From positions 1 through 64,000 of the forward strand of contig NZ_JAFA01000035.1 of NCBI RefSeq assembly GCF_000519185.1: DNA of 64,000 nucleotides, given 5' to 3'. The position numbers and the translations under genes were made by a program. Every line of letters begins with the position of its first letter. The first letter of the stretch is position 1. This stretch comes from Paraburkholderia nodosa DSM 21604 (GTDB lineage: Bacteria > Pseudomonadota > Gammaproteobacteria > Burkholderiales > Burkholderiaceae). The notes below the pieces were generated by a model, which did not search any database, was not told where the DNA came from, and saw only the letters and a list, made by a program, of their open reading frames with translations. Positions 8,123 to 17,429 of this stretch are shown piece by piece.

Positions 8123-8632
8123 ATGCGCACGAGAAACGCCGAGCGCGTGCAGCCCTCGCTGCTGGAGCGGCTGACCGACCACGCCCCCGAGGCGACCAGC
8201 GAAGTCCGCGAGCATCGGGCCAGTTCGGCGCGCGCGCAGCGCCTGAGCGTCATGCGCGACATCGGCTGGCTCCTCAATGCGCGGGGCATCGCGTCGGCGC
8301 AGGAGATCGCGCGCTATCCGTGCGTGGCCGACTCGGTGCTGAACTTCGGCTTCGCCGAGCTGGCGGGCAAGAGCGCGTCGGATGTGGAACTCACGCGGAT
8401 CGAACGGCTGATTGCCGAGGCAATCGGCGCGTTCGAGCCGCGCATCGTGCGCGGCACCTTGCGCGTGCGCGCCATTCAGTCCGGTGGCGTGGCGATCGCG
8501 CACAACGCGCTGGCGTTCATCGTCGAGGGCGATCTCCATGCGCATCCGGTGCCCGAGCGGCTTTATTTGCGCACGGAACTCGATCTGGAGGCCGGCAAGG
8601 CGAACGTGTACGAAGAGGTGACGCCCAGATGA
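8123..8632 (+). CDS. tssE: TssE, gp25-like T6SS baseplate protein
   Basis: TssE resembles phage T4 gp25 and links the baseplate wedge to the first sheath ring. The 169-residue protein has the N-terminal PSLLERLTDH motif and SVMRDIGWLLNAR (the EIEWLLNTR-type core), then the gp25 fold with SVLNFGFAELAG and RLYLRTELDLE. The ATG is seven bases after the hcp stop. The stop overlaps the tssF start (ATGA). Confidence 0.95.
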   Translation: MRTRNAERVQPSLLERLTDHAPEATSEVREHRASSARAQRLSVMRDIGWLLNARGIASAQEIARYPCVADSVLNFGFAELAGKSASDVELTRIERLIAEAIGAFEPRIVRGTLRVRAIQSGGVAIAHNALAFIVEGDLHAHPVPERLYLRTELDLEAGKANVYEEVTPR

Positions 8633-10482
8633 ACCCCGACTTCCTGCAGTACTACAGCCGCGAACTGCAGCATGTTCGCGAGATGGGCGGCGAGTTCGCC
8701 AAGGCGTTTCCGAAGATCGCGGGGCGGCTCGGCCTCGAAGGTTTCGACTGCGCCGATCCCTATGTGGAGCGCTTGCTCGAAGGTTTCGGCTTTCTTGCCG
8801 CACGCGTGCAGATGAAAATCGATGCCGAGTTTCCGCGCTTCACGCAGCATCTCGCCGAACTGGTGTATCCGCACTATCTCGCGCCGACGCCCGCAATGAC
8901 GGTCGTGCAACTGCAGCCCGACAAGACTCACCCCGCGCTTGCGGACGGCGTTGCCGTGCCGCGCGGCACGCCCCTGCAGGGCCGGTTCGACGGCGAGCGC
9001 GCGACGCGCTGCGAGTTTCGCACGGCGCACGCGCTCACCTTGTCGCCGCTCGAACTGGTGGAGGCGCGCCTTTTTACGCACACCGGCGCGCTGCCCGGCG
9101 TCGCGGCCGGCGTGCCGCGCGGCGTGAAGGCAGGCTTGCGCCTCAAGCTGCGCGCGCTCGGCGAACGCTCGATTAACGACCTCGCCATCGATCATCTGCC
9201 CATCTACCTGCGCGGCAGCGACGGCACGGCGGCAAAGCTCCATGAACTTCTGGTCGGTTCGACGCTCGGCATCGCGACGCCCAGTGGTGTGCTGCCGCCT
9301 TCGTTGCTGCGCCCGCTCGGCTTCTCGGATGAAGAAGCGCTGCTGCCCGTGAGCGATCAATCGTTTCCGGGCTATCGGCTGCTGCAGGAGTATTTCGCCT
9401 TTGCGCAGCGCTTCATGTTCGTCGGCATCGATGGATTGCGTCCGCATTTCGCTCGTTGTGAAAGCCATGAAATCGAGCTTGTCGTCCTGCTTTCGAAGGG
9501 CGATACCGCGCTCGAGCAACGGATCGACCACGAGAATTTTGCGCTCCATTGCACGCCTGCGATCAATCTCTTTGCGCGCCGCGCCGATCGTATCGCGGTG
9601 ACGGGTGAGCAGTTCGAGCATCACGTCGTGGTAGACCGGACGCGGCCGCGCGACTTCGAAGTCTATCGCGTGCAAAGCGTGACGGGCCATCGCTCGGGTG
9701 GCAGCGCGCCGGTCGAGTTTCAGCCGTTCTACCGCATGCGCGATCTCGGCGCAGGCGACCGCGACACGGCGTTTTATCAGGTGCGGCGCGAAAAACGTCT
9801 GCCGTCCGCCCGCGAGCAGGAGCGCGGCGCGCGTTCGTCGTATGCGGGCAGCGAAACCTGGATCGCGCTGGTGGATACGCACGAAGCACCGTATCCCGGC
9901 GATCTGCATCAGCTCGGTATCAGCGTGCTGTGCACCAACCGCGATCTCACGCTGACCCTGCCGCTCGGGCGCGGCGAAACCGACTTCACGCTGGAGCTCG
10001 AAGCGCCGGTTTCCAGCGTGCGCTGTGTCGCCGGGCCGAGCCGCCCGTTGCCATCCTATGCGCAAGGAGCAGTGGCGTGGCGTCTCCTGAGCCACCTGTC
10101 GCTCAACTACGCATCGCTCGTGGACGATGCGAACGGGAGCGGCGCCCGCGCCATGCGCGACCTGCTCGCGCTCTACGCACCCGAAGGCGACGGCGCGGCC
10201 GCACGGCAGATCGAAGGCTTGCGCTCCGTCGGCTCGCGGGCGGTCACGCGGCGCCTGCCTTCGCGCGGGCAGATCGTGTTCGGGCGCGGCCTCGCGCTCG
10301 ATGTGCTGCTCGACGAGAGCGGTTTTGAAGGTGCGAGCGCGTTTTTGTTCGGCGCGGTGCTTGCGCGCTTTTTCGCGCAATACGTGTCGATGAATTCGTT
10401 TACCGAAACCTGCGTGAGTTCGACCACACGCGGTGAAATCATGCGCTGGGCGCCGGGGAGCGGGCAATGCCGGACGCTGTAA
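8629..10482 (+). CDS. tssF: TssF, T6SS baseplate wedge protein
   Basis: TssF (VasA/ImpG family, gp6-like) forms the baseplate wedge with TssG. It has 617 residues and the classical start MNPDFLQYYSRELQHVREMGGEFA. Other family landmarks are DPYVERLLEGFGFLAARVQMKID (position about 41-63), the FAFAQRFMFVGIDGL segment and the C-terminal ARFFAQYVSMNSFTET. Translation is coupled to tssE by the ATGA overlap; the end overlaps tssG by 16 bases. Confidence 0.96.
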   Translation: MNPDFLQYYSRELQHVREMGGEFAKAFPKIAGRLGLEGFDCADPYVERLLEGFGFLAARVQMKIDAEFPRFTQHLAELVYPHYLAPTPAMTVVQLQPDKTHPALADGVAVPRGTPLQGRFDGERATRCEFRTAHALTLSPLELVEARLFTHTGALPGVAAGVPRGVKAGLRLKLRALGERSINDLAIDHLPIYLRGSDGTAAKLHELLVGSTLGIATPSGVLPPSLLRPLGFSDEEALLPVSDQSFPGYRLLQEYFAFAQRFMFVGIDGLRPHFARCESHEIELVVLLSKGDTALEQRIDHENFALHCTPAINLFARRADRIAVTGEQFEHHVVVDRTRPRDFEVYRVQSVTGHRSGGSAPVEFQPFYRMRDLGAGDRDTAFYQVRREKRLPSAREQERGARSSYAGSETWIALVDTHEAPYPGDLHQLGISVLCTNRDLTLTLPLGRGETDFTLELEAPVSSVRCVAGPSRPLPSYAQGAVAWRLLSHLSLNYASLVDDANGSGARAMRDLLALYAPEGDGAAARQIEGLRSVGSRAVTRRLPSRGQIVFGRGLALDVLLDESGFEGASAFLFGAVLARFFAQYVSMNSFTETCVSSTTRGEIMRWAPGSGQCRTL

Positions 10483-11483
10483 TGCTATTCGAGCGCCTCT
10501 CCGCCGATGCGAACCGCTTCGACTTCTTTCAGGCTGTGCGGTTGGTCGAATGCACGCATCGCGGGTTGCCGCGCGTGGGGTCGTCGCTGCGCCCGCGCGA
10601 CGACGCAGTTCGATTCGGTCAGGAACCCGAATTGATATTCTTTCCAACGGCGCTGCGCCGTTTCGTCAGCACGCAGGACACGGCACCGAAGCTCGCCGTG
10701 AACTTCTTCGGGCTGCTCGGCCCGAATGGACCGATGCCCACGCATCTGACCGAATACGTGCGCCATCGCGCGCGTCACGCCGGCGATCCAACTTTCGCGC
10801 GCTTTCTCGACGTATTTCATCACCGCATGGCCTCGCTGTTCTATCGCGCGTGGGCCACGGCGCAGCCGGTGGTGAGCCTCGACCGCGACGACGACGACCG
10901 GTTCTCCGCATACGTGGGCACCGTGTTCGGGCTCAACGAAGCGGCGCTGCGCAATCGCGACACTGTGCCCGATTTCGCCAAGCTGCATTTCGCGGGGCTG
11001 CTCGCGGGGCCCACGCGCCACGCGGCGGGTTTGCGGAGCGTGCTGTCGCACTTTTTCGGCTTTCCGGTGGAGGTCGTGCAAAACGTGGGGCACTGGATGA
11101 AGCTGCCCGACGCTGCGCTAACGCGCGTCGGTTCGCGCGACGAAAACGCCCGCATGGGCGTCGGCACGATGCTCGGGGCGAGAGTCTTCGATCGGCAGCA
11201 CAAGTTCCGCGTCGTGCTCGGCCCGCTTTCGCTGGGCGATTACGAGCGCTTCCTGCCGGGCGGCGCAAGCCTCGTGCGGCTCGCCGACTGGGTGCGTCTG
11301 TACGTGCGCGATCCACTCGAATGGGACGTGAACCTGCAATTGCGGCGCGCGCAGGTGCCGCGTCTCGCGCTGGGGCGCAGGCAGCGCCTCGGCTACACGA
11401 CCTGGCTGCACGCGCGCCCGGCCACGGCCGACGCGGCGCAACTCAAGCTGCGTCCGTTGGCCCCATCTCATGCAAAGGACTAG
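10467..11483 (+). CDS. tssG: TssG, T6SS baseplate wedge protein
   Basis: TssG (VasB/ImpH family) completes the wedge with TssF and TssE. The 338 residues include the family signature FDFFQAVRLVE near the N-terminus, the FGLLGPNGPMPTHLTEYV block (about 88-105), FLDVFHHRMASLFYRAW and the ERFLPGG segment near residue 253. The start overlaps the 3' end of tssF, as is common in these operons. Confidence 0.96.
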   Translation: MPDAVMLFERLSADANRFDFFQAVRLVECTHRGLPRVGSSLRPRDDAVRFGQEPELIFFPTALRRFVSTQDTAPKLAVNFFGLLGPNGPMPTHLTEYVRHRARHAGDPTFARFLDVFHHRMASLFYRAWATAQPVVSLDRDDDDRFSAYVGTVFGLNEAALRNRDTVPDFAKLHFAGLLAGPTRHAAGLRSVLSHFFGFPVEVVQNVGHWMKLPDAALTRVGSRDENARMGVGTMLGARVFDRQHKFRVVLGPLSLGDYERFLPGGASLVRLADWVRLYVRDPLEWDVNLQLRRAQVPRLALGRRQRLGYTTWLHARPATADAAQLKLRPLAPSHAKD

Positions 11484-11487
11484 TTCA

Positions 11488-14091
11488 ATGGCAGACATCA
11501 GCCGCGCCGTCCTGTTCGGCAAGCTCGATACGCTCAGTTTCGGCGCGATGGAGAGCGCGACCACGTTCTGCCGCTTGCGCGGCAATGCGTATGTCGAGCT
11601 TGCACACTGGCTGCATCAGATGCTGCAGTTGCCCGATTCGGACCTGCATCGCGTGATCCGCTACGCCCATATCGAGCCCGCCGCGCTCGCGCGCGATCTG
11701 ACCGAGGCGCTCGATCGGCTGCCGCGCGGGGCGGCCTCCGTCAGCGATATTTCATCGCAACTGGAAGAGGCCGTGGAGCGCGGGTGGGTCTATGCGTCGC
11801 TGCTCTTCGACGCGCCGAAGGTGCGCAGCGCGCATGTGCTCGTCGGCATGTTGCAGACGCCCGTACTGCGCAACGCATTGCGCGGCATGTCGCGCGAGTT
11901 CGATCGCGTGAAGCTGGATGACCTCGTCGCCAACTTCGCCGATGTGCTCGACGGTTCGCCGGAAGCGTCGACGCCAGCGGCCGTCGTGACGCAGGAACCC
12001 GACATGGCGTATCGCACGGACGACGCCTTGCTACGCTTCACCGTCGATCTCACGGCCCAGGCGCGTGAGGGCCGGCTCGATCCCGTGGTGGGCCGCGATG
12101 CGGAGATTCGCCAGGTCGTCGACATCCTCATGCGGCGCAGGCAGAACAATCCGATCCTCACGGGCGAGGCGGGCGTCGGCAAGACGGCCGTGGTCGAGGG
12201 CTTCGCGCTGCGCATCGCGGCGGGCGACGTGCCGCCCGCGCTGCGCGACGTGAGCCTGCGCGCGCTAGACGTTGCCCTCCTGCAGGCCGGTGCGGGCGTA
12301 AAAGGCGAATTCGAGGCGCGTTTGCGCCAGGTGCTGGAAGCCGTGCAGGCGGCGCCGCATCCCGTCATCCTCTTCATCGACGAGGCGCACACGCTGATCG
12401 GCGCGGGCGGCGCGGCGGGCACCGGCGACGCGGCGAATCTGCTCAAGCCTGCGTTGGCGCGCGGCAGCGTGCGCACCATCGCGGCAACGACGTGGTCGGA
12501 GTACCGCAGGCACATCGAAAAAGATCCGGCGCTCACGCGGCGCTTTCAGGTCGTGCAGGTCCACGAGCCCGAGGAGGCGCGCGCCGTGACGATGATGCGG
12601 GGACTTGCCGCCGCGCTGGAAACGCATCACGGCGTGCAGGTGCTCGACGAGGCGATCGAGGCGGCCGTGAAGCTCTCGCATCGCTATCTGCCCGCGCGCC
12701 AGTTGCCGGACAAGTCGGTGAGCCTGCTCGATACCGCATGCGCACGCGTTGCGGTGAGCCAGCACGCGACGCCCCCCGCCGTCGACGATGCGCAACGGCG
12801 TATCGATGCGCTCAACACGGAGCTGGAGGTGATCGGGCGCGAGGCGGCTATCGGCATCGATACGGCGGCACGTCGCGAAGCCGCGGCGGGGGCATTGCAA
12901 ACCGAAACCGCGCGCCTTGCCGATCTGCACGCGCGCTGGCAGGTGGAGCGCGAGATGGTCGAGGACATCCTCGCGCGCCGCGAGGCACTGCGCGAAGGCG
13001 CACCGCACGCCGATCTCGCCGCGTTGCGCGAACGGCAGGCGCAGCTCGCCGCGCACCAGGGCGACGCGCCGCTCGTGCTGCCGGGCGTGGACCGTCATGC
13101 GGTGGCGGCGGTCGTGCAGGACTGGACCGGCGTGCCCGTGCTCAACATGCTGAAGAACGAGATCGGCAATGTGTTGCGCCTGAACGAGGTGCTCGACCGC
13201 CGCATCATCGGCCAGCAGCATGCCACGCAAATGATTGCGCGGCGCGTGCAGACTTCGCGCGCCGGCCTCGACGATCCGGACAAGCCTGTCGGCGTGTTTC
13301 TGCTCGCGGGCACATCGGGCGTGGGCAAGACCGAGACGGCGCTCGCGCTTGCCGAGGCACTCTATGGCGGCGAACAGAACCTCATCACCATCAACATGAG
13401 CGAGTATCAGGAAGCGCACACCGTGTCGCTGCTCAAGGGCGCGCCGCCGGGCTACGTGGGTTTCGGCGAAGGCGGCGTGCTGACCGAAGCGGTGCGCCGG
13501 CGGCCGCACAGCGTCGTGCTGCTGGACGAAGTGGAAAAGGCGCACCCCGACGTGCACGAGCTGTTCTTTCAGGTCTTCGACAAAGGCCGCATGGACGACA
13601 GTGAAGGCCGTTCCATCGACTTTCGCAATACGCTCATTCTGCTCACGACCAACGCGGGCACCGAATGCATTGCGCAGTTGTGCCGCGATCCGCGCACGAG
13701 CCCACCGATGGAGGTGATCGAACGCGAACTGCACGCGCAGTTGCTGGAGACATTCCCGCCCGCGTTGCTCGGGCGCATGGTGACCATTCCGTATTACCCG
13801 CTTTCCAGCGACATGTTGTGCGCCATCATCCGGCTGCAACTCGGCCGCGTGGCCGAGCGTGTGGCGCTTACGCACGGTGTGCCGTTCACGTATGACGAGA
13901 GCGTGGTGACGCAAATCGCCCAGCGTTGCACGCGCATGGATAGTGGCGGCCGCATGATCGACGCCATTCTCACCAACAGCGTGCTGCCGCGCATCAGCAC
14001 GGAGTTTCTTGCGCGCGTGATGGACGGTAAAACGCTTGCGCGTGTGCACGTGAGCGTCGACGGCGAGGAGATCACTTATGCCTTCGACTGA
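11488..14091 (+). CDS. clpV: TssH/ClpV, T6SS sheath-disassembly AAA+ ATPase
   Basis: ClpV extracts and unfolds contracted TssBC sheath for reuse. The 867-residue protein has a ClpV-type N-domain (about 1-150), a first AAA+ module with Walker A GEAGVGKT (226-233) and a FIDEAHTLIGAGG Walker B, a coiled-coil middle domain (about 430-520), and a second AAA+ module with GTSGVGKT (608-615) and LLDEVEKAHPDV. I start at the ATG at 11488 (MADISRAVLFGKLD) because AAAGGA stands 8 bases before it; an ATG at 11470 would add six residues. Its end overlaps vgrG by 14 bases. Confidence 0.97.
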   Translation: MADISRAVLFGKLDTLSFGAMESATTFCRLRGNAYVELAHWLHQMLQLPDSDLHRVIRYAHIEPAALARDLTEALDRLPRGAASVSDISSQLEEAVERGWVYASLLFDAPKVRSAHVLVGMLQTPVLRNALRGMSREFDRVKLDDLVANFADVLDGSPEASTPAAVVTQEPDMAYRTDDALLRFTVDLTAQAREGRLDPVVGRDAEIRQVVDILMRRRQNNPILTGEAGVGKTAVVEGFALRIAAGDVPPALRDVSLRALDVALLQAGAGVKGEFEARLRQVLEAVQAAPHPVILFIDEAHTLIGAGGAAGTGDAANLLKPALARGSVRTIAATTWSEYRRHIEKDPALTRRFQVVQVHEPEEARAVTMMRGLAAALETHHGVQVLDEAIEAAVKLSHRYLPARQLPDKSVSLLDTACARVAVSQHATPPAVDDAQRRIDALNTELEVIGREAAIGIDTAARREAAAGALQTETARLADLHARWQVEREMVEDILARREALREGAPHADLAALRERQAQLAAHQGDAPLVLPGVDRHAVAAVVQDWTGVPVLNMLKNEIGNVLRLNEVLDRRIIGQQHATQMIARRVQTSRAGLDDPDKPVGVFLLAGTSGVGKTETALALAEALYGGEQNLITINMSEYQEAHTVSLLKGAPPGYVGFGEGGVLTEAVRRRPHSVVLLDEVEKAHPDVHELFFQVFDKGRMDDSEGRSIDFRNTLILLTTNAGTECIAQLCRDPRTSPPMEVIERELHAQLLETFPPALLGRMVTIPYYPLSSDMLCAIIRLQLGRVAERVALTHGVPFTYDESVVTQIAQRCTRMDSGGRMIDAILTNSVLPRISTEFLARVMDGKTLARVHVSVDGEEITYAFD

Positions 14092-16063
14092 ACGCCATGT
14101 GCGCATGACCTGTGCGGCGCTCGGCGACGACGCGGTGTTCCTGCGCATGTCGGCGAGCGAGGCGCTGGGACGCCTGAGCCGCTTCGAGATCGCCTTCCTG
14201 AGCCTGCACAACGATATCGATCCGGGCGCGGTGCTCGGGCAGAACCTGTCTGTGACGCTCGATTATCCGGCCGGCGGGTCGCGCGAGTTCAACGGCATCG
14301 TTACGACGCTGCGTCTGCTCGCGCCCGGCGACACCACGAAAAACCGCATGACGCGCTACGAGGCGGTCGTGCATCCGCGCCTGTGGCTGCTCACGCGCGC
14401 CTCGCACCGGCGCTTCTTCCATCAGCGCACGGCGCCGCAAATCGCCGCGCAGGTGCTGGAGGCGTACGACATCGACTTTCGCAATGCATGCACGGCGAGC
14501 TATCCGGCGCTCGACCATTGCGTGCAGTACCGCGAGACGGATTTCGACTTCGTGAGCCGCCTCATGGAGCGCGAAGGCATGCATTACTTCTTCGAGCACG
14601 CAGGCGGCAAGCATACGCTCGTGCTGGCCGATTCCGGCGCGGAGCATCGGCCCATCGCGCACTATGAGTCGGTGCCGTTTCAGGGTTGGGACACGCCTGA
14701 GCCCGACGAAGAATGCGTCTACCGCTGGCACGCGGGCGCGACGCTCGAAACGGGGCGCTACGAAGTCAACGACTACGACTTCGAAAAGGCCTCGGTGAGC
14801 AACAGCGAAGGGCTCGTTTCGCGCGCGACCCGCAGTGCACCCTACGACCCGCCACGCTATCTGATGCAGGAGCATCTGAGCGGACATCTGAAAGCGGGCG
14901 ACGGCGAGCGGCTCGCGCGCGTCAACGTGGAGATCCATCAAACGCAGAACGACGCGATGGAAGGGCGCACCACCGCGCGTGGCATCGCGGCGGGCGGCCT
15001 GTTCGGACTGCGCGATCATCCGGGCGGCGCGCAGAACCGCCAGTATCTGGTGATCGAGAACCAGGCCGAAATCGTATCGGATGCCTATGTATCCACGAAC
15101 GACCCCACGCAGCCTCTATTCGACTGCCACTTCAGGGCGATTCGCAGCGACAACACGTTTCGTTCACCGCGCATCACGCCCGTTCCCCGCGCGGCGGGCC
15201 CGCAGACGGCGGTCGTGATCGGGCCGCCGGGCGAGGAAATTCTCACGGACCAGTACGGGCGCGTGAAAGTGCAGTTCCACTGGGAGCAGCTTTCGCAAAC
15301 AGGCGGCGGAGATCGGCTCGACCGCTGCTGGGTGCGCGTGGCGCAGGGCTGGGCGAACCGGCGCTGGGGGGCGATGTGCCTGCCGCGCGTCGGCCAGGAG
15401 GTGCTGGTGGATTTCATCGAAGGCGATCCCGACCGGCCTGTGATCGTCGGCGCGGTCTACAACTCGACCAACATGCCGCCGTACGACCTGCCCGCGCAAA
15501 GCGCGGTGTCCACGCTCAAGAGCCAGTCGACGAAGGGCGGCAACGGCTACAACGAAGTCCGCTTCGACGACCGCAAGGGCGGCGAGCAGATGTTCTTTCA
15601 CGCCGAGCGCGATCACGAAACATGGATCAAGCACGACGCGCTGATGAACGTCACCGGCGAGCGGCATCTGCGCATCGGCGGCGGCGAGTTTCGCGAGACG
15701 CGCGGCGCGCGCAACGATTCGGTGCTGGGCAGCAGTACGTCGCGCGTGCTTGGCAGCGTCTCGGCAGCGAGCATGACGACGCACGAGCAGTTCGTAGGCG
15801 AGGCGTATTCGCTCGACGCCGGCGCGGCCGTGCACATCAAGGCGGGCGCGGCCGTGGAGATCGAGGCTGGCGCAACCATCGCGCTGCGTGCAGGGGCGGC
15901 GTACATCCTCATCGGTCCGGAGACGATCGAGATGTCGAGCTTCCCGATTCCGCTCGGCCCGGGCGTGCCACCGGTGCCGCTTTCGTTGCCGCCCGCGCCG
16001 CCCAGGCCGCCGCGCGACGCCGACGACGGCACGAGCAAGATTCGCAATCAGGAGGCCCCGTGA
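14078..16063 (+). CDS. vgrG: VgrG (TssI), T6SS spike protein
   Basis: VgrG trimers form the spike on the Hcp tube. The 661 residues contain the gp27-like head (about 1-370), the gp44-like OB domain with EILTDQYGRVKVQFHW, SCWVRVAQ-type residues RCWVRVAQGWANRRWG, and a gp5-like beta-helix near the C-terminus with repeats of the form HIKAGAAVEIEAGATIALRA. The tail is short and Pro-rich, with no toxin domain, so this is a structural VgrG that should carry effectors by adaptor or PAAR. It is encoded inside the core operon and no effector, adaptor or PAAR gene follows it. Confidence 0.96.
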   Translation: MPSTERHVRMTCAALGDDAVFLRMSASEALGRLSRFEIAFLSLHNDIDPGAVLGQNLSVTLDYPAGGSREFNGIVTTLRLLAPGDTTKNRMTRYEAVVHPRLWLLTRASHRRFFHQRTAPQIAAQVLEAYDIDFRNACTASYPALDHCVQYRETDFDFVSRLMEREGMHYFFEHAGGKHTLVLADSGAEHRPIAHYESVPFQGWDTPEPDEECVYRWHAGATLETGRYEVNDYDFEKASVSNSEGLVSRATRSAPYDPPRYLMQEHLSGHLKAGDGERLARVNVEIHQTQNDAMEGRTTARGIAAGGLFGLRDHPGGAQNRQYLVIENQAEIVSDAYVSTNDPTQPLFDCHFRAIRSDNTFRSPRITPVPRAAGPQTAVVIGPPGEEILTDQYGRVKVQFHWEQLSQTGGGDRLDRCWVRVAQGWANRRWGAMCLPRVGQEVLVDFIEGDPDRPVIVGAVYNSTNMPPYDLPAQSAVSTLKSQSTKGGNGYNEVRFDDRKGGEQMFFHAERDHETWIKHDALMNVTGERHLRIGGGEFRETRGARNDSVLGSSTSRVLGSVSAASMTTHEQFVGEAYSLDAGAAVHIKAGAAVEIEAGATIALRAGAAYILIGPETIEMSSFPIPLGPGVPPVPLSLPPAPPRPPRDADDGTSKIRNQEAP

Positions 16064-17421
16064 GATTGACGCTGACTGTTGAGGGCGGCGAAGCCGGCGA
16101 GCACGCCGCGCCACGCACGATGGAGATCGATGATCGCGCAACCATTGGCCGCGCGCCGGACAGTACGGTGGTGCTGGGCGACGCGCAACGCGGTATTTCG
16201 CGCATGCAGGCGAGCATCGAACGCCGTGGGGCCACTTACGTACTGGTCGATACCGGCAGCAATCCGACACTGCTGAACGGCGAGGCGCTGAACGGCGCGC
16301 ACGAGGCGGTGCTGTCCGATGGCGACCAGATCCGCATTGGCGCTTATACGCTTGCAGTTTCGCTCGAAAAAGGCGAGGCAAGCTGGGCGCCAGTCGATCA
16401 AACGCTCATGACGCAACCCACGCCGCCCATGCAGCCACCCGCGGCGAGCCTGCCGGGGACGCCGGAATTCGAGGCGCCGCCGGGCGCGCCGCTCATCCCC
16501 GACGACTGGGACGCGCCGCGCGCTTCCGGCACGCCGCAGCCTCTGCGCGACGACGCGCCGTTCACGCCCGACCCGCTCGCTGCGACCCCGCTGCTGCGCG
16601 AATCGGGTCATTTCGGCGGCGAATCGAACGAGGCGCTACTGGACGTGCTGGGCTCCGCCGACCCGTTGCGCGATGCCCCCGCGCGGGTGGAGCGCGAACC
16701 TGCCGCGCCGTCACGCAGTTTCGAGCACGTATCGCCGGAAAAAGCACTGGCTGCGCTACCGCCGCACCGGTCCGAGGACTCGCTCGCCGCGACGCCGGAG
16801 GCCCGCCCAGCCGCCCCGCGCGTGGACGATTCGGCAGTGCTGGACGCACTGCTGGAGGGTCTCGGCATCGCGCCCGCCGAGGTCGCCCACCTGAGCGCGC
16901 CGGAAGTCGCGCGCCTGGCCGGTGCGCTGCTGCGCGAAGCCACGCAGGGCACGATGAGCGTGTTGCGCTCGCGCGCGATGGCGCGGCGCGAGGCCCGCAT
17001 GGCGATGACGATGATCGAGGCGCGCGACAACAACCCGCTCAAATTCTTCCCCGACGCAGACCGCGCCCTGACGCAAATGCTGGGCGCGCGCGGGCGGGGC
17101 TATCTCGCGCCGGACGAAGCCTTGCGCGCCGCCTATCGCGATATCCAGGCACACGAACTCGCACTCGTCGCGGGTATGCGCGCCGCGTTCGACGACGCCA
17201 TGGCGCGCATCGATCCCGCCGCGATCGAGCGCTCGCTCGACGCGCCCGCCCGGCTCGAAGCGCTCGTCGGCAATCGCCGGGCGCGCCTGTGGCAGCGCTT
17301 CGTGAAGACGTGGGAGCAAGTGTCGCGCGACGCGGGCGACGATTTCCAGCAGCGCTTTGGCGAACCGTTCGGCCGCGCCTATCAGGCGCAGCTCGACGCG
17401 CTGCAATTTCCGAAGGATTGA
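16060..17421 (+). CDS. tagH: TagH/Fha, T6SS-associated FHA-domain protein
   Basis: TagH proteins receive the Thr-kinase signal in post-translational control of T6SS. The N-terminal FHA domain (about residues 1-100) has the phosphothreonine-binding framework G30-R31, S47-R48 and N73 (SNPTLLNG). A Pro- and Ala-rich linker (about 110-255) leads to the TagH C-terminal helical domain (about 260-450). GTG start at 16060 preceded by AGGAGG; the start overlaps the vgrG stop (GTGA). The gene order beside a Ser/Thr kinase (24216-25553) and tagF fits the threonine-phosphorylation pathway. I see no PppA phosphatase gene. Confidence 0.93.
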   Translation: MRLTLTVEGGEAGEHAAPRTMEIDDRATIGRAPDSTVVLGDAQRGISRMQASIERRGATYVLVDTGSNPTLLNGEALNGAHEAVLSDGDQIRIGAYTLAVSLEKGEASWAPVDQTLMTQPTPPMQPPAASLPGTPEFEAPPGAPLIPDDWDAPRASGTPQPLRDDAPFTPDPLAATPLLRESGHFGGESNEALLDVLGSADPLRDAPARVEREPAAPSRSFEHVSPEKALAALPPHRSEDSLAATPEARPAAPRVDDSAVLDALLEGLGIAPAEVAHLSAPEVARLAGALLREATQGTMSVLRSRAMARREARMAMTMIEARDNNPLKFFPDADRALTQMLGARGRGYLAPDEALRAAYRDIQAHELALVAGMRAAFDDAMARIDPAAIERSLDAPARLEALVGNRRARLWQRFVKTWEQVSRDAGDDFQQRFGEPFGRAYQAQLDALQFPKD

Positions 17422-17429
17422 GTCATAGC

